Positions 7,810-15,930 of a stretch of DNA of 21,687 nucleotides are shown here, in pieces. The stretch is from CAYGUK01 sp964352985 (GTDB taxonomy: Bacteria; Pseudomonadota; Gammaproteobacteria; JAHCLG01): positions 1 through 21,687 of the forward strand of contig CAYGUK010000066.1 in assembly GCA_964352985.1 (NCBI GenBank). The letters are read 5' to 3'. Positions within the stretch are counted from its first letter, which is position 1, and every line of letters starts with the position of its first letter. A program made the position numbers and the translations under genes. Under the pieces are notes generated by a model, which saw nothing but the letters and a program-made list of their open reading frames with translations, did no database searches and was not told the DNA's origin.

Positions 7810-8004
7810 TTTAAATCAGTATTATATTATTATGATTATTAGCATAAAAGCCTACTATAGTTTTTTTTCCATATCAAGCTAGAAATTGTAGGGGGAAATA
7901 TTAGGTAGTTGAAATATTTCATAGACATAAAAATTTTTTATCCGCATCTCAGTATTAATTTCTGATTTATTCGGATACCTAATTTGGGATGTCAGATAAA
8001 CGTA

Positions 8005-8745
8005 TCAAACAAAAATACTAGAAATCCCACCATCAATAATCAAATTTTGGCCTGTCATGTAACTGGAATCATCACTTGCTAAATAAAGGGCAGCGTTGGC
8101 AATTTCATTGACTTGACCCAGACGATGTTCAAGCGGAACTCGCATGGCAACTTCTTTGATACTCTCTGCGTTGTGTTTACGCGCTAATGGTGTATCAATT
8201 GTTCCGGGAGAAATAACGTTTGATCGAATGCCTTGTGGTGCTAGTTCTGCCGCAAATGATTGGGCCAGACTAATTTCAGCTGCTTTAGTAGCTGAATAGA
8301 CACTAATATGAGGAATGCCCAAAATGGCGGCAGCAGAAGAAATAAAAATAATAGACGCTTTATTATTAAGAAATGGAATACTTTTTTGAGCTGTAAAAAA
8401 CACACCTTTAAAATTTAAATCAATTTGTTGATCAAAAATTGCTTCCGTGGTTTCTGTTATTGATGCTTTAATCACTGTTCCGGCATTTAATACAATACAA
8501 TCTAAATGCAGAAATTTTTGTTTTATTTGCTGAAATAATAAATCTATTTCTTTAAGATTTGAAGCATCAGACTGAATTGTTTCAATTTTGCCATTTATTT
8601 GTTGGCGTGCTAAATTCAGTTTTGTTTGATCTCGCCCGGTAATAATAACGTTTGCACCATTTACTGCAAAAGATTGTGCAATTGCAAAACCGATACCCTC
8701 ACTGCCACCTGTAACTAATGCTGTTTTGTTGAATAGCTTATTCAT
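8005..8745 (-). CDS. Short-chain dehydrogenase/reductase (SDR)
   Basis: Encodes 246 residues, the usual length of a classical SDR. The Rossmann nucleotide-binding motif TGGSEGIG is at residues 12-19, NAG at 87-89, and the catalytic tetrad is Asn111, Ser137, Tyr150 and Lys154 (YSATK). The PG motif follows (ISPGTIDTP), and the C-terminus (GQNLIIDGG) is typical. An Arg after the second strand (TGRDQ) favours NADP(H) over NAD(H). Such enzymes reduce or oxidise carbonyl and alcohol groups of lipids, sugars or small metabolites in the cytosol; the substrate cannot be read from sequence. AAGGAG seven bases before the ATG supports the start. It is transcribed alone, with no neighbour that suggests a pathway. 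A 3-oxoacyl-ACP reductase-like or sugar dehydrogenase role is possible. Confidence 0.92.
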   Translation of the reverse strand: MNKLFNKTALVTGGSEGIGFAIAQSFAVNGANVIITGRDQTKLNLARQQINGKIETIQSDASNLKEIDLLFQQIKQKFLHLDCIVLNAGTVIKASITETTEAIFDQQIDLNFKGVFFTAQKSIPFLNNKASIIFISSAAAILGIPHISVYSATKAAEISLAQSFAAELAPQGIRSNVISPGTIDTPLARKHNAESIKEVAMRVPLEHRLGQVNEIANAALYLASDDSSYMTGQNLIIDGGISSIFV

Positions 8746-8936
8746 AATAACTCCTTACGTAAATTTTGCTCAATTCTATCGAAATATGATGAGCGTGTGA
8801 ACACTATCAAAGTTTATTGACTACAATTTAATACAGTTAATAATTGCGCTATCAGTAAATCCAATTAAATGACGATTAAACATTTTAGTTATTGATAACA
8901 ATTAATCATAGTGAAAATACAAAACACGGCAGCTTG

Positions 8937-8962
8937 TTGACAATTAATTCTTATGCTAACAT
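8937..8962 (+). promoter_or_regulatory. Probable promoter for the gene at 9000
   Basis: TTGACA (8937-8942) is a perfect -35 hexamer, and an extended -10 element (TGC TAACAT, 8954-8962) follows. The spacer is only 14 bases, shorter than optimal, but an extended -10 can work with little -35 contact. Transcription would start near 8969, within the 5' part of the longer open frame. This supports the ATG at 9000 as the true start. Confidence 0.45.
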
Positions 8963-8999
8963 CCTGCACGTTTTAATATTAAAGTTAAGGATAATAAAA

Positions 9000-9752
9000 A
9001 TGTCAGAAATTCCAGATAATATAGATAAAGTTGAGATTATATCTGGGAAAATTCTAGATAAATTAGAAGAACTACAAAATATTAAAATTGACAGCGTGTT
9101 ACAATTACATGCTCAATACACAGATGAATATAGTCAACTATTAGATTCGACAACTGAAGATTTATATGCTCGTCTATTAAGTTTATTTAATAAAATATCG
9201 AGTGAAGTTGAAAAGCATAACAGCCAAGAAATGCAAGTAATATCTCAACATCGTTTTTCACCAACCAGATTTATTCCGATACCAATGCAAAGACAATCTC
9301 CAGTTAAAACAGATGATGATGATTGGGTTAATATTTTTAGAAGAGGTCTTCCTGAACCATTATCTGGTGAATATGCTGGCGAAAGACAGGTACCTGATAG
9401 TATACCTGCTGGATTTCAGTTACTGGCTCCACCCCAAAAAGTTAAAAAGCCTCAAGAAGATGCAACCAGAGACTGGCGAGATGTAGATACGCGAGAAGGA
9501 TTCGAAGCAACATTAAAAAAATTTAATTTCTTTGCAGAACAAGCTGATAAGTATCAATTAATTAAAAAATTAAGCGTTAAATATACAAGACTAAACGAAT
9601 TTGCTCGATCTATAGCCGAGCCAGAATTAGACTTTCAGCGAGGTGAGTTAGAAACTTTATCAGTTGAGCAACTTCAAGCCTTAAATGAACAAGCTCAGAA
9701 AAAAATAGAGCAGATAGTAAGTTGGCAACAGCGTGCTAGCTTTAAACGTTAG
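9000..9752 (+). CDS. Hypothetical helical protein, possibly an effector
   Basis: Encodes 250 residues. The frame is open from 8892, but the ATG at 9000 is chosen because AAGG lies nine bases upstream and a promoter is placed between 8937 and 8962. No family is recognised. Residues 1-80 are helical with heptad-like leucine and isoleucine spacing (KILDKLEELQNIKID), suggesting a coiled coil. The middle (about 80-165) is Pro-, Asp- and Arg-rich and probably disordered. The C-terminal third is again helical and charged, with long Glu/Gln/Lys stretches (LSVEQLQALNEQAQKKIEQ). There is no signal peptide or membrane segment. It is flanked by genes on the opposite strand, so it is a single transcription unit. 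The effector idea is inference from composition. Confidence 0.7.
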   Translation: MSEIPDNIDKVEIISGKILDKLEELQNIKIDSVLQLHAQYTDEYSQLLDSTTEDLYARLLSLFNKISSEVEKHNSQEMQVISQHRFSPTRFIPIPMQRQSPVKTDDDDWVNIFRRGLPEPLSGEYAGERQVPDSIPAGFQLLAPPQKVKKPQEDATRDWRDVDTREGFEATLKKFNFFAEQADKYQLIKKLSVKYTRLNEFARSIAEPELDFQRGELETLSVEQLQALNEQAQKKIEQIVSWQQRASFKR

Positions 9753-9977
9753 TTAAACTTTATTATCACTAATAATACTAAGAATCGTATCACGCCATTT
9801 ACTTAATCATGGCATCTGATGACTCATTGTTAACTATATGATAAATGCAAAGTTCGTGTTGTAAGCTAGATTTCTTGTAATATTTTTTTTCTTTACTAGG
9901 CTGTTGGTTACATCTTAGATAGTTTGATAATTCCGATTAGGTTATCTTCTAAACTGTCTTTTAATTTTATCTTTTTT

Positions 9978-10304
9978 TTACTTTGTTATTATTTCTAATT
10001 GAAGCATATAATTTAAATTTTGTTCAATAATTGTGTGATCTATCTGACGGTCTTGAAGCCGTTTTGTTAGAGAATCTATAACCTTTTTGACCCCATCAAG
10101 TTGCATAGTATATTTAAAAAGCTTTTTTACAGAAGTAGAAGGATTTAAATTATATTTTGAAATTAAAGTCATGCAACAAAAGCTCTTTATATGGGGTGAA
10201 GATGCATTGCTAAGTATAATAACGGCATGATTTTGAAGTGATAAAAATGCCTCAGCTTCCTTTTTAGCAGCTATTTCCCTTGGTGTTGGCGGTTGACTGG
10301 ACAT
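9978..10304 (-). CDS. Small hypothetical helical protein
   Basis: Encodes 108 residues, predicted mostly helical (for example VKKVIDSLTKRLQDRQIDH), with a Pro-rich N-terminus (MSSQPPTPREIAAK). It has two adjacent cysteines (SFCCMT), no signal peptide and no membrane segment. No family is recognised. The Shine-Dalgarno sequence is weak. It is convergent with the gene ending at 9752. The reading frame has ordinary codon use for this window, so I regard it as a probable gene. Confidence 0.5.
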   Translation of the reverse strand: MSSQPPTPREIAAKKEAEAFLSLQNHAVIILSNASSPHIKSFCCMTLISKYNLNPSTSVKKLFKYTMQLDGVKKVIDSLTKRLQDRQIDHTIIEQNLNYMLQLEIITK

Positions 10305-10878
10305 ATTTATTATTCTTAATTTTAAAAAAGAAAGTGTGATAGGTTAACTTATAACATCAAATATTAAATTCCGAATTATACCCGGTTTATATCGGGTAAA
10401 ATGTATTAAAACAAGTATTTCATATTAAGTTCTGATGATATCCTTGCAGAAAGCCTGTGAGATGAAAAATTAAACGCTAACTTACTCAAATAAGATACAA
10501 TTCAGATGAACCTCGAAAATAGTGCAATAGCATGAAATTGTCCAATAATAATATAGTTACCCTTGTATATCTGCTTAAATAAGGGTTTAGGTCTTTCAAG
10601 AGAGAATGTTATCTTTCTCTAAAAAAGAAGAGCGACAGATTAATTTATAATACCTGGATGATAAATAATTGATTTTAATTTTTTCTATTTTCAATAGAAG
10701 AAAAGGCTAACATAGTCTAGATCTAGGTATTATATTGGACACATAACAGGGTTATAATAAAAATTATAATTATTTTATTAAAAGAAATTATCAATTTTCT
10801 CAACCTCTTGTATTTTTTTTATGTTCATTATTTTAATCAAAGAATACCGAATACAAGAAAAAATAGCAGTAGTTCTTT
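10305..10878. other. Divergent intergenic region without a gene
   Basis: About 575 AT-rich bases between two divergent starts. No credible gene is seen on either strand. The one clear structure is the GC-rich palindrome at 10379-10398, listed separately. Promoters for both neighbours must be here but are not distinct enough to place. Confidence 0.5.
10379..10398. repeat. Hairpin or operator-like palindrome in a divergent promoter region
   Basis: TACCCGGT and ATCGGGTA can pair over eight positions (one G-T) around a four-base TTAT loop. It stands out as GC-rich in an AT-rich region between the divergent starts at 10304 and 10879. It has no T-run on either side, so a repressor site is more likely than a terminator. 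The function is inferred. Confidence 0.3.
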
Positions 10879-11526
10879 ATGAGTACGAATAATTCTACAA
10901 CGACACAAAGCGCTTTTAAGCTAAAGTTGAATTTCAAAAAGATTATCCTAACCATTTTTGTTGTTGCGTTTTTTGTTTTATGTTTGATTTTTCATCCGCA
11001 TTATTATATTGAACCGACATATTTGCTTAAAGGGTTGCTTATCGTTTTTTTATTCCTTATTATTTTATTCTATATTATTCTCAGTAAAATTAAATATTCT
11101 AAGGTTTGCCAGGCTTCCTCATTAGAAGTAAAATTTCACACCGATGGATATAAATATATGTTGTCTTTTTGTTTTAGTTTGTTGATTTGTGTTATCGTTT
11201 GGTTTTCAGCAGGTGTTGCTACGAATTTATTTGCGACAACGCCTTATACTTCAAAAACGATTATAGCCTCAGCTTATTGTGGTCCAATAAGCCTCTCACC
11301 ATTTTTGAAACTTGAGTTTTCACCAAATAATACTCATCAAACTAACTTAAGAACAAAACTACCTTATTCATGGTGCGTTAATAACAAAGAAAAATTATTC
11401 ACAAAAGGCACAACTGTAAAATTAATCGGTAGAGAATGGTTGTTTGGCAAAGTGATTACAGCTATTGAAATAAATAACGATGTTATTATAAAAAATAGTC
11501 CCTCTGTAATCAAAATTAATATTTAA
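10879..11526 (+). CDS. Hypothetical membrane protein, three helices
   Basis: Encodes 215 residues. Three hydrophobic helices are visible at about residues 21-38, 49-69 and 93-118. The N-terminus is basic (KLKLNFKK) and should be cytoplasmic, which would place the C-terminal domain of about 97 residues in the periplasm. That domain has two cysteines (SAYCGP, about 134; YSWCVN, about 166) that could form a disulfide, and beta-rich sequence (TTVKLIGREWLFGKVITAIEI). No family is recognised. A Shine-Dalgarno signal is not evident. Its neighbour to the right is on the opposite strand, so it is transcribed alone. Probably real because of its length and coherent topology. Confidence 0.65.
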   Translation: MSTNNSTTTQSAFKLKLNFKKIILTIFVVAFFVLCLIFHPHYYIEPTYLLKGLLIVFLFLIILFYIILSKIKYSKVCQASSLEVKFHTDGYKYMLSFCFSLLICVIVWFSAGVATNLFATTPYTSKTIIASAYCGPISLSPFLKLEFSPNNTHQTNLRTKLPYSWCVNNKEKLFTKGTTVKLIGREWLFGKVITAIEINNDVIIKNSPSVIKINI

Positions 11527-11618
11527 GATTTTATAAAACCCAAATGACATGTTAATTCACCTGTCAGAACTGCCTATCATTCTCTTTTATTGAGTTAACT
11601 CTTGTACGATCCCTTATA

Positions 11619-11642
11619 AACACAGTGTTAAATTAATGTGTT
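11619..11642. terminator. Weak hairpin between convergent genes
   Basis: AACACA (11619-11624) and TGTGTT (11637-11642) form a six-base-pair stem with a 12-base loop, between the convergent stops at 11526 and 11667. The stem is weak and the flanking T-content is poor, so it is only a possible terminator. Confidence 0.25.
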
Positions 11643-11666
11643 AATTAAAAAAGTAAATCTTTAAGC

Positions 11667-12128
11667 TTAAAACCATTGTCGATACCAAGGTATTTCATTT
11701 TGAACGGTTTCTTCTGACTCCCTTATAGAGTGTAAAGGAAGAGGTGGAATAAATGGAATGTTCGAGCGTTGTCGCCGTTGATTAGCAATCGCTCTAGCAC
11801 ATTTCTGTTTGTTTGTATCATTGGGATCTGGTTTTGCATCAGAATTTTTATTAAGTTTAGTGAGTTCATCAATTATGGGTGGTACTATCTCAGATTTAAT
11901 GATTGTATTGCTCTCGCTATTGATATCAGGATCAAAACTATCAATTAAATAGTAAACATCTTCTTCTTGTATTCGTCTTAAACAAGCAATAGCAGCGAGA
12001 TATTCATTATTTTTCATATGGATTAGAAATCGCTCAAAAAACATCACTTGTTCAAATGTTAATTCACTTTCACGCTTTTTTAATTCTGTTATTAAGGTTT
12101 CTATTTTTGGATTATTATTTGATTGCAT
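11667..12128 (-). CDS. Hypothetical protein, helical N-terminus and Pro/Arg-rich C-terminus
   Basis: Encodes 153 residues. The first 65 residues are helical (ELTFEQVMFFERFLIHMKNN and on). Residues 80-110 are Asn/Asp/Lys/Pro-rich and probably disordered. The C-terminus has a basic patch (ANQRRQRSNIPFIPPLPL) and ends in aromatic residues (IPWYRQWF). No family, signal peptide or membrane segment is seen. It is a single gene between convergent and codirectional neighbours. The mixed helical and disordered layout again resembles the other orphan proteins of the window. Function unknown. Confidence 0.55.
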   Translation of the reverse strand: MQSNNNPKIETLITELKKRESELTFEQVMFFERFLIHMKNNEYLAAIACLRRIQEEDVYYLIDSFDPDINSESNTIIKSEIVPPIIDELTKLNKNSDAKPDPNDTNKQKCARAIANQRRQRSNIPFIPPLPLHSIRESEETVQNEIPWYRQWF

Positions 12129-12397
12129 TTTATTCGACTTGGTATTGATCTGATTGGTATAAGAGTATGTTACATTTCTCTAATTATTTATATCCCTAAT
12201 AAAAATTCACAAATAGGGGGCGGCATTCTAGAGGAATTAATGGTTTAAGCTGTAAGTAAGTAAATCAAAATTTTAAATATTTAGTTTTATTTGTTGAATT
12301 AATCTTGTTATTTTGAGTGGTCTCAATAACGGTGAGTTACACAACTTGTTTCAAATTTGCTTGGTTTATAAGTCAAATTACGGTATCGAAAATAATA

Positions 12398-12922
12398 TTA
12401 TTGAAATAAACTTTTAAGATACTCATTGTAATAAACAATTGGCAATATATAAGCTTGATATGATTTTTTTGTTGTAGTTACTTTTTTGTTTACAATTAAT
12501 ACTGCATATTCAGCTAGCTCAACAACCATTGACTCAGCTAATATTTCAACCGGAAATTGATACACTTCATTCCCATCCGCATACGTAGAATCAATAGTTA
12601 ATTTTGCCGGTATTCTTTGAAACTTAGCAATATAATGTTGTTGTTCTTTCAAAACAAAAATAATATTTGAAATGAAAATCTTATTTATAATAAGATAGTT
12701 AAACACTGAAACAAAAATAACAAAAAAAGCAATTTGCATATAATATTGATTAACGATAACTATCACATCATGTGAAAACAAGGCGGTTATTGCAGCAACA
12801 CAGAAAAAGGCCAACCAACCATAAAAAAGGCGTGATATAATTTTAATTTTTAATTTATTACAAATCAAAGAATTATATTTTTCTGTTGAATCTGTTGGTA
12901 AAATAAATTCAATATCTTGCAT
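12398..12922 (-). CDS. Hypothetical membrane protein, two helices
   Basis: Encodes 174 residues. Two hydrophobic helices lie at about residues 32-50 and 61-80, forming a hairpin, with both ends probably cytoplasmic. The C-terminal domain (about 90-174) is beta-rich (QFPVEILAESMVVELAEYAVLIVNKK), with a basic segment (KKVTTTKK). No family is recognised; the layout resembles small membrane proteins with a cytosolic YcxB-like or PH-like domain, but that is only a structural impression. The Shine-Dalgarno sequence is weak (AGG about ten bases upstream). It is transcribed alone; about 270 bases without a gene separate it from the next reverse-strand gene. Confidence 0.6.
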   Translation of the reverse strand: MQDIEFILPTDSTEKYNSLICNKLKIKIISRLFYGWLAFFCVAAITALFSHDVIVIVNQYYMQIAFFVIFVSVFNYLIINKIFISNIIFVLKEQQHYIAKFQRIPAKLTIDSTYADGNEVYQFPVEILAESMVVELAEYAVLIVNKKVTTTKKSYQAYILPIVYYNEYLKSLFQ

Positions 12923-13219
12923 TCGAGCAGCCTATTGTTTCCTATACAAGCATGTTTCGTTAACATTTTATTTTAGTATAAATTCCATCTCGAGATATCT
13001 TTTTTATTACAAAGAACGAACTGCTCTTTGCTAAAACATTCCAAAATCAAGTATTGGCAGTATATTGTTGTAATTATAATATACTATTTTTGTAATCGCT
13101 ATTTATATGATATGATTTTCGAACATTTAATTAGATGCTTAATGAAAACTATTTTTCACAAAAAATTAATCACCAAATTTCCGATATAAAATAATAAAAA
13201 TATTTTGAGATCATAGTTT

Positions 13220-13738
13220 ATGTTATATTTTAAAACACGATTTATAGCGGCAATCTGTTATTCATTGTTATCAGCCTTCTTTTCATCACTTGTGTTAGCT
13301 TTTGTCATGTTAAACTTAAATTCTGTATTTGAATCTTGGGTTAATCCAAATGTAATTTTCACTCCTTATTTATATGGGGCATTTTTGGGTGGTTTTATCG
13401 GAGGCTTTTTAGTGGGATACAAAGCCTGGGTTAAATCAACGTTTCTAAAATACAAACGTTATGCTTTATTTACAGCTCTTATCGCACATTTTATCGCTGT
13501 GATGTTTGCTTCCTTGGTGTATTACGTTGCTGAAATATACTCCAACCCTACATTTCATTATTATATTAAAAAAGATTTTCTAATAATGCTCGCACAGCTT
13601 TCCACAATTTTTATTCATAATTTAATTTTAACTCTTATTCTTGCAGGGTGGTTCACGTTAATCAGCGGTGTTGTTACAGGCTATCTAATGCATTTAATCT
13701 TTCTTAAAAAACATCAATCATTAACATTTATTAAATAA
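13220..13738 (+). CDS. Hypothetical inner-membrane protein, four or five helices
   Basis: Encodes 172 residues, largely hydrophobic. Helices are visible at about residues 8-33, 48-67 (rich in glycine: GAFLGGFIGGFLVG), 82-104, and 120-160, the last probably being two. The glycine zipper-like pattern suggests tight helix packing. There is no signal peptide and no recognised family. A basic loop (KAWVKSTFLKYKR) lies between helices two and three and should face the cytoplasm. It is transcribed alone and ends at a hairpin shared with the convergent regulator gene. The role is unknown. Confidence 0.65.
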   Translation: MLYFKTRFIAAICYSLLSAFFSSLVLAFVMLNLNSVFESWVNPNVIFTPYLYGAFLGGFIGGFLVGYKAWVKSTFLKYKRYALFTALIAHFIAVMFASLVYYVAEIYSNPTFHYYIKKDFLIMLAQLSTIFIHNLILTLILAGWFTLISGVVTGYLMHLIFLKKHQSLTFIK

Positions 13739-13766
13739 ACCAGCTCAAAAAAATAAGCGAGTTGGT
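13739..13766. terminator. Bidirectional terminator-like hairpin
   Basis: ACCAGCTC (13739-13746) pairs with GAGTTGGT (13759-13766) over eight base pairs with one G-T pair, with a 12-base loop. It begins one base after the stop of the membrane protein gene and about 29 bases past the stop of the convergent regulator. On the reverse strand the stem is followed by TTTATTT, so termination of the regulator transcript is the better supported use. Confidence 0.5.
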
Positions 13767-13794
13767 ATGTGCTTTATTTGGTTGCAGAGGTAAC

Positions 13795-14748
13795 TTAGCT
13801 TTTGTATTTATAATCAGTTTTTCTATTTTTCATAAAATAATTTTTTATAAATTTCTCATATTGTAATTTAAATTTAACTGAATCCTTATCAGTATCATTT
13901 TGACTGGAATTTAAATGGAGTTTATCTAGGAGAGAATACTCATCTATAATTGATAGTAATTCTTTTTTTGAGTTACATTTAAATTTTTCTTTAATTTGGT
14001 TTATATGATCATTAACAGTATAGTGAGAAATATTCATTTTTTTGGCAATTGCTTTACTGGTTAGTTTTTCAGATAAAAACTTTAAGCAATCGACTTCACG
14101 CCTTGTCAGATACACATCGTCAAAAAATCCTGGCAAATAAAAACGCTTAGTATTGAGCTTTAATTCAGATTCTTTGAGAATTTTTCGGTTTTTTATTGGG
14201 TGAAGAATACCTTTGTTCAATAGGTCTAACGGAATTTCAAATCTAAAACGTTCTTTTTTAGCATGTTCTATTAGTTGCTTTGCGGTGTCTTTAAAATAAA
14301 GTGTAAACTTATTAAAGTAATCAACATGAAGAAGAAAATCCCGATTAAAATTTGTTTGTGATTCTGGCGCACCAAATAAAAAAAACTCTGTCGAACCAAG
14401 ATTTATCTCACTCATCACTACAACATGTGAAATGTCAAATATTTCCTTCATTGGCTGATAGATATGTTTATAATAGTTTCGATTTTTATCTAACTCCTCT
14501 AAAAACACATATTTATACTGTAGATAGTCAGGGAATCCATCAATCTTATCATATAGTTTATATTCGTAAAAATACTTACCAAAATCTGGACGATTGCAAA
14601 GTGAAAACATCGTAAAATCCCAATAACCTTTTACATAAGCGAAATAATTGATATTAAATAGTTCAATTAATGGTTTTAGAATTTGATTAATCTTATTGGT
14701 ATAACAAAATTCTGGTGAGTATGGATCAAAAACACGGTCTCTTATCAT
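13795..14748 (-). CDS. LuxR-family transcriptional regulator
   Basis: Encodes 317 residues. The C-terminal LuxR helix-turn-helix occupies about residues 212-268: YLTRREVDCLKFLSEKLT, then SKAIAKKMNISHYTVNDHIN, then a final helix with KFKC. The Thr-x-Arg-Glu start, the Ala-Lys-Lys-Met turn and the recognition helix are all in place, so DNA binding should be intact. The N-terminal 200 residues are aromatic-rich (YF, FYEYKLYDK, NYYKHIY) and could be a ligand-sensing domain. They do not show the clear conserved Trp/Tyr/Asp pattern of acyl-homoserine-lactone receptors that I can recognise, so the signal is unknown. Orphan LuxR proteins of this kind are frequent in Legionellales. AAGG lies about ten bases before the ATG. 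No synthase gene is nearby. Confidence 0.85.
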   Translation of the reverse strand: MIRDRVFDPYSPEFCYTNKINQILKPLIELFNINYFAYVKGYWDFTMFSLCNRPDFGKYFYEYKLYDKIDGFPDYLQYKYVFLEELDKNRNYYKHIYQPMKEIFDISHVVVMSEINLGSTEFFLFGAPESQTNFNRDFLLHVDYFNKFTLYFKDTAKQLIEHAKKERFRFEIPLDLLNKGILHPIKNRKILKESELKLNTKRFYLPGFFDDVYLTRREVDCLKFLSEKLTSKAIAKKMNISHYTVNDHINQIKEKFKCNSKKELLSIIDEYSLLDKLHLNSSQNDTDKDSVKFKLQYEKFIKNYFMKNRKTDYKYKS

Positions 14749-14799
14749 TATTATTAACCTTAAATTTGAAAATAGCTCAAAGTTTTCCTACGACGCCAT

Positions 14800-15090
14800 T
14801 TAAGCTGCTTGAATATTCACTTCCATCAATGGAACGCGAGCCTGATTTTGCCGTTGGTTTGCATTTCTCGCACCTGCAACTGCAAAACTAGTATCAATTA
14901 TAGAAGTAAATAAAAGAGGCACTAACACAACAGGATTCCCGATTGAAGATAATGAAAAACCAGTGAGAAATATAAAACTTATTGAAGATACACCTGCTTC
15001 TGTTTTATATGCCAACTCTTGTTGAGCATCAGTAAGTGGTGGATGATTACAACAACGCTGACGTGCCTGATTGAAAAAGAAAGTGAACAT
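14800..15090 (-). CDS. Small membrane protein, hypothetical
   Basis: Encodes 96 residues. AAGGGA about eight bases before the ATG is a good Shine-Dalgarno sequence. The start is polar with two adjacent cysteines (QRCCNHPPLTD). Two hydrophobic stretches follow at about residues 33-48 (VSSISFIFLTGFSLSS) and 53-72, which could form a hairpin in the membrane. The C-terminus is Asn/Arg/Gln-rich. No family is recognised. It lies 51 bases upstream of the LuxR regulator on the same strand, so both may share a transcript, and the pair may be functionally linked. That link is inference. Confidence 0.6.
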   Translation of the reverse strand: MFTFFFNQARQRCCNHPPLTDAQQELAYKTEAGVSSISFIFLTGFSLSSIGNPVVLVPLLFTSIIDTSFAVAGARNANQRQNQARVPLMEVNIQAA

Positions 15091-15498
15091 ATTTATTCCC
15101 TTGTTGATTATTATTATTTTTAAGGTTGTTTATAATTTAGTGTTTTAGTAAATTAAGGTTAACTGATTATTACTTCATGACTCAATTAAGAAGGATTAAA
15201 TTAAATATAACCTTATTCCTCTCATTTGCTTCTAGCTAACTAAAGATGTAATAGCATTTTAGCAATGAAGGATGCTTTAGAATACCCATTCAGAAGGTGG
15301 AATTTATAGGGTATTAATCTGAAAGATTGTTTTGATCTTATTGAATAGTTTTAAAAAAGAAATATCTGCAACGTCATTTAAAAAGTATCAAACAAATAAA
15401 AGATTGCCAAATTTAAGGACATCTGATGGTTATCTTTGATAATATTTTCACTGATCATAGAAAATGGTTTACTTGATATTTTATATAAATAGTTACTA
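15091..15498. other. Gene-free stretch between two reverse-strand genes
   Basis: About 410 AT-rich bases. I see no convincing gene on either strand; the longest frame with a start on the reverse strand has about 26 codons and no ribosome-binding site. No strong hairpin or promoter was found. Confidence 0.5.
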
Positions 15499-15792
15499 TT
15501 AGAATCTAAGAATTTTTAATCTTGGTTGAGACGCTAAAGTATCTGTTTCAATTGTATTTGCTTGACCCACCCATGACGAGATTAACAGTCCTGCTGAAAT
15601 ACCAATGAAGGTTCCTGCTGTTACGGTACTTAGTTTAAAAAATGCTGCCATGGCAGCAGTTGCAAATGTAGTAAATTTAAATTTTGACTTGTTACTTGCA
15701 TAAGCACTTACAGCTGTGCCAGTGATTCCACCAAAAAATCCTGCTGTAAACTCTGAGTATTTTGCTAATTAATCGTAATTTCCGTTTTGCAA
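15499..15792 (-). pseudogene. Small hydrophobic protein gene interrupted by TAA
   Basis: On the reverse strand a frame of 89 codons is open from 15768 down to the stop at 15499-15501, and it reads well as protein. It has glycine/alanine-rich hydrophobic segments (TAGFFGGITGTAVSAYA, then TAGTFIGISAGLLISSWVG) and a polar end (LASQPRLKILRF). It has no usable start: an in-frame TAA lies at 15769-15771, and seven codons further upstream a TTG (15790-15792) is preceded by AAGGA ten bases away. The simplest reading is a small membrane protein gene broken by a nonsense mutation, with the true start at or near that TTG. Alternatively translation begins at an internal non-ATG codon. It is not recognised as a known family. 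Confidence 0.5.
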
Positions 15793-15930
15793 TGATATTG
15801 ATTCCTTATTTAAATTTTAAGGCATACTATCTGATAGAGGGAAACACATGTTACTGGTGAAATTACAAATATTTGAAATTAATTAAATAGGATGTGGATA
15901 GTCATCGTATTTTAAATAATCAATTATTTG

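Noticed and set aside
7940..8004. Two-tier hairpin (ATCCG with CGGAT, TCAG with CTGA) after the dehydrogenase
   Set aside because: The loops are large and the following T-run is preceded by A residues; too weak to call a terminator.
9784..9814. Short stem GCCAT/ATGGC after the gene ending at 9752
   Set aside because: Only five base pairs and no T-run; not enough for a terminator call.
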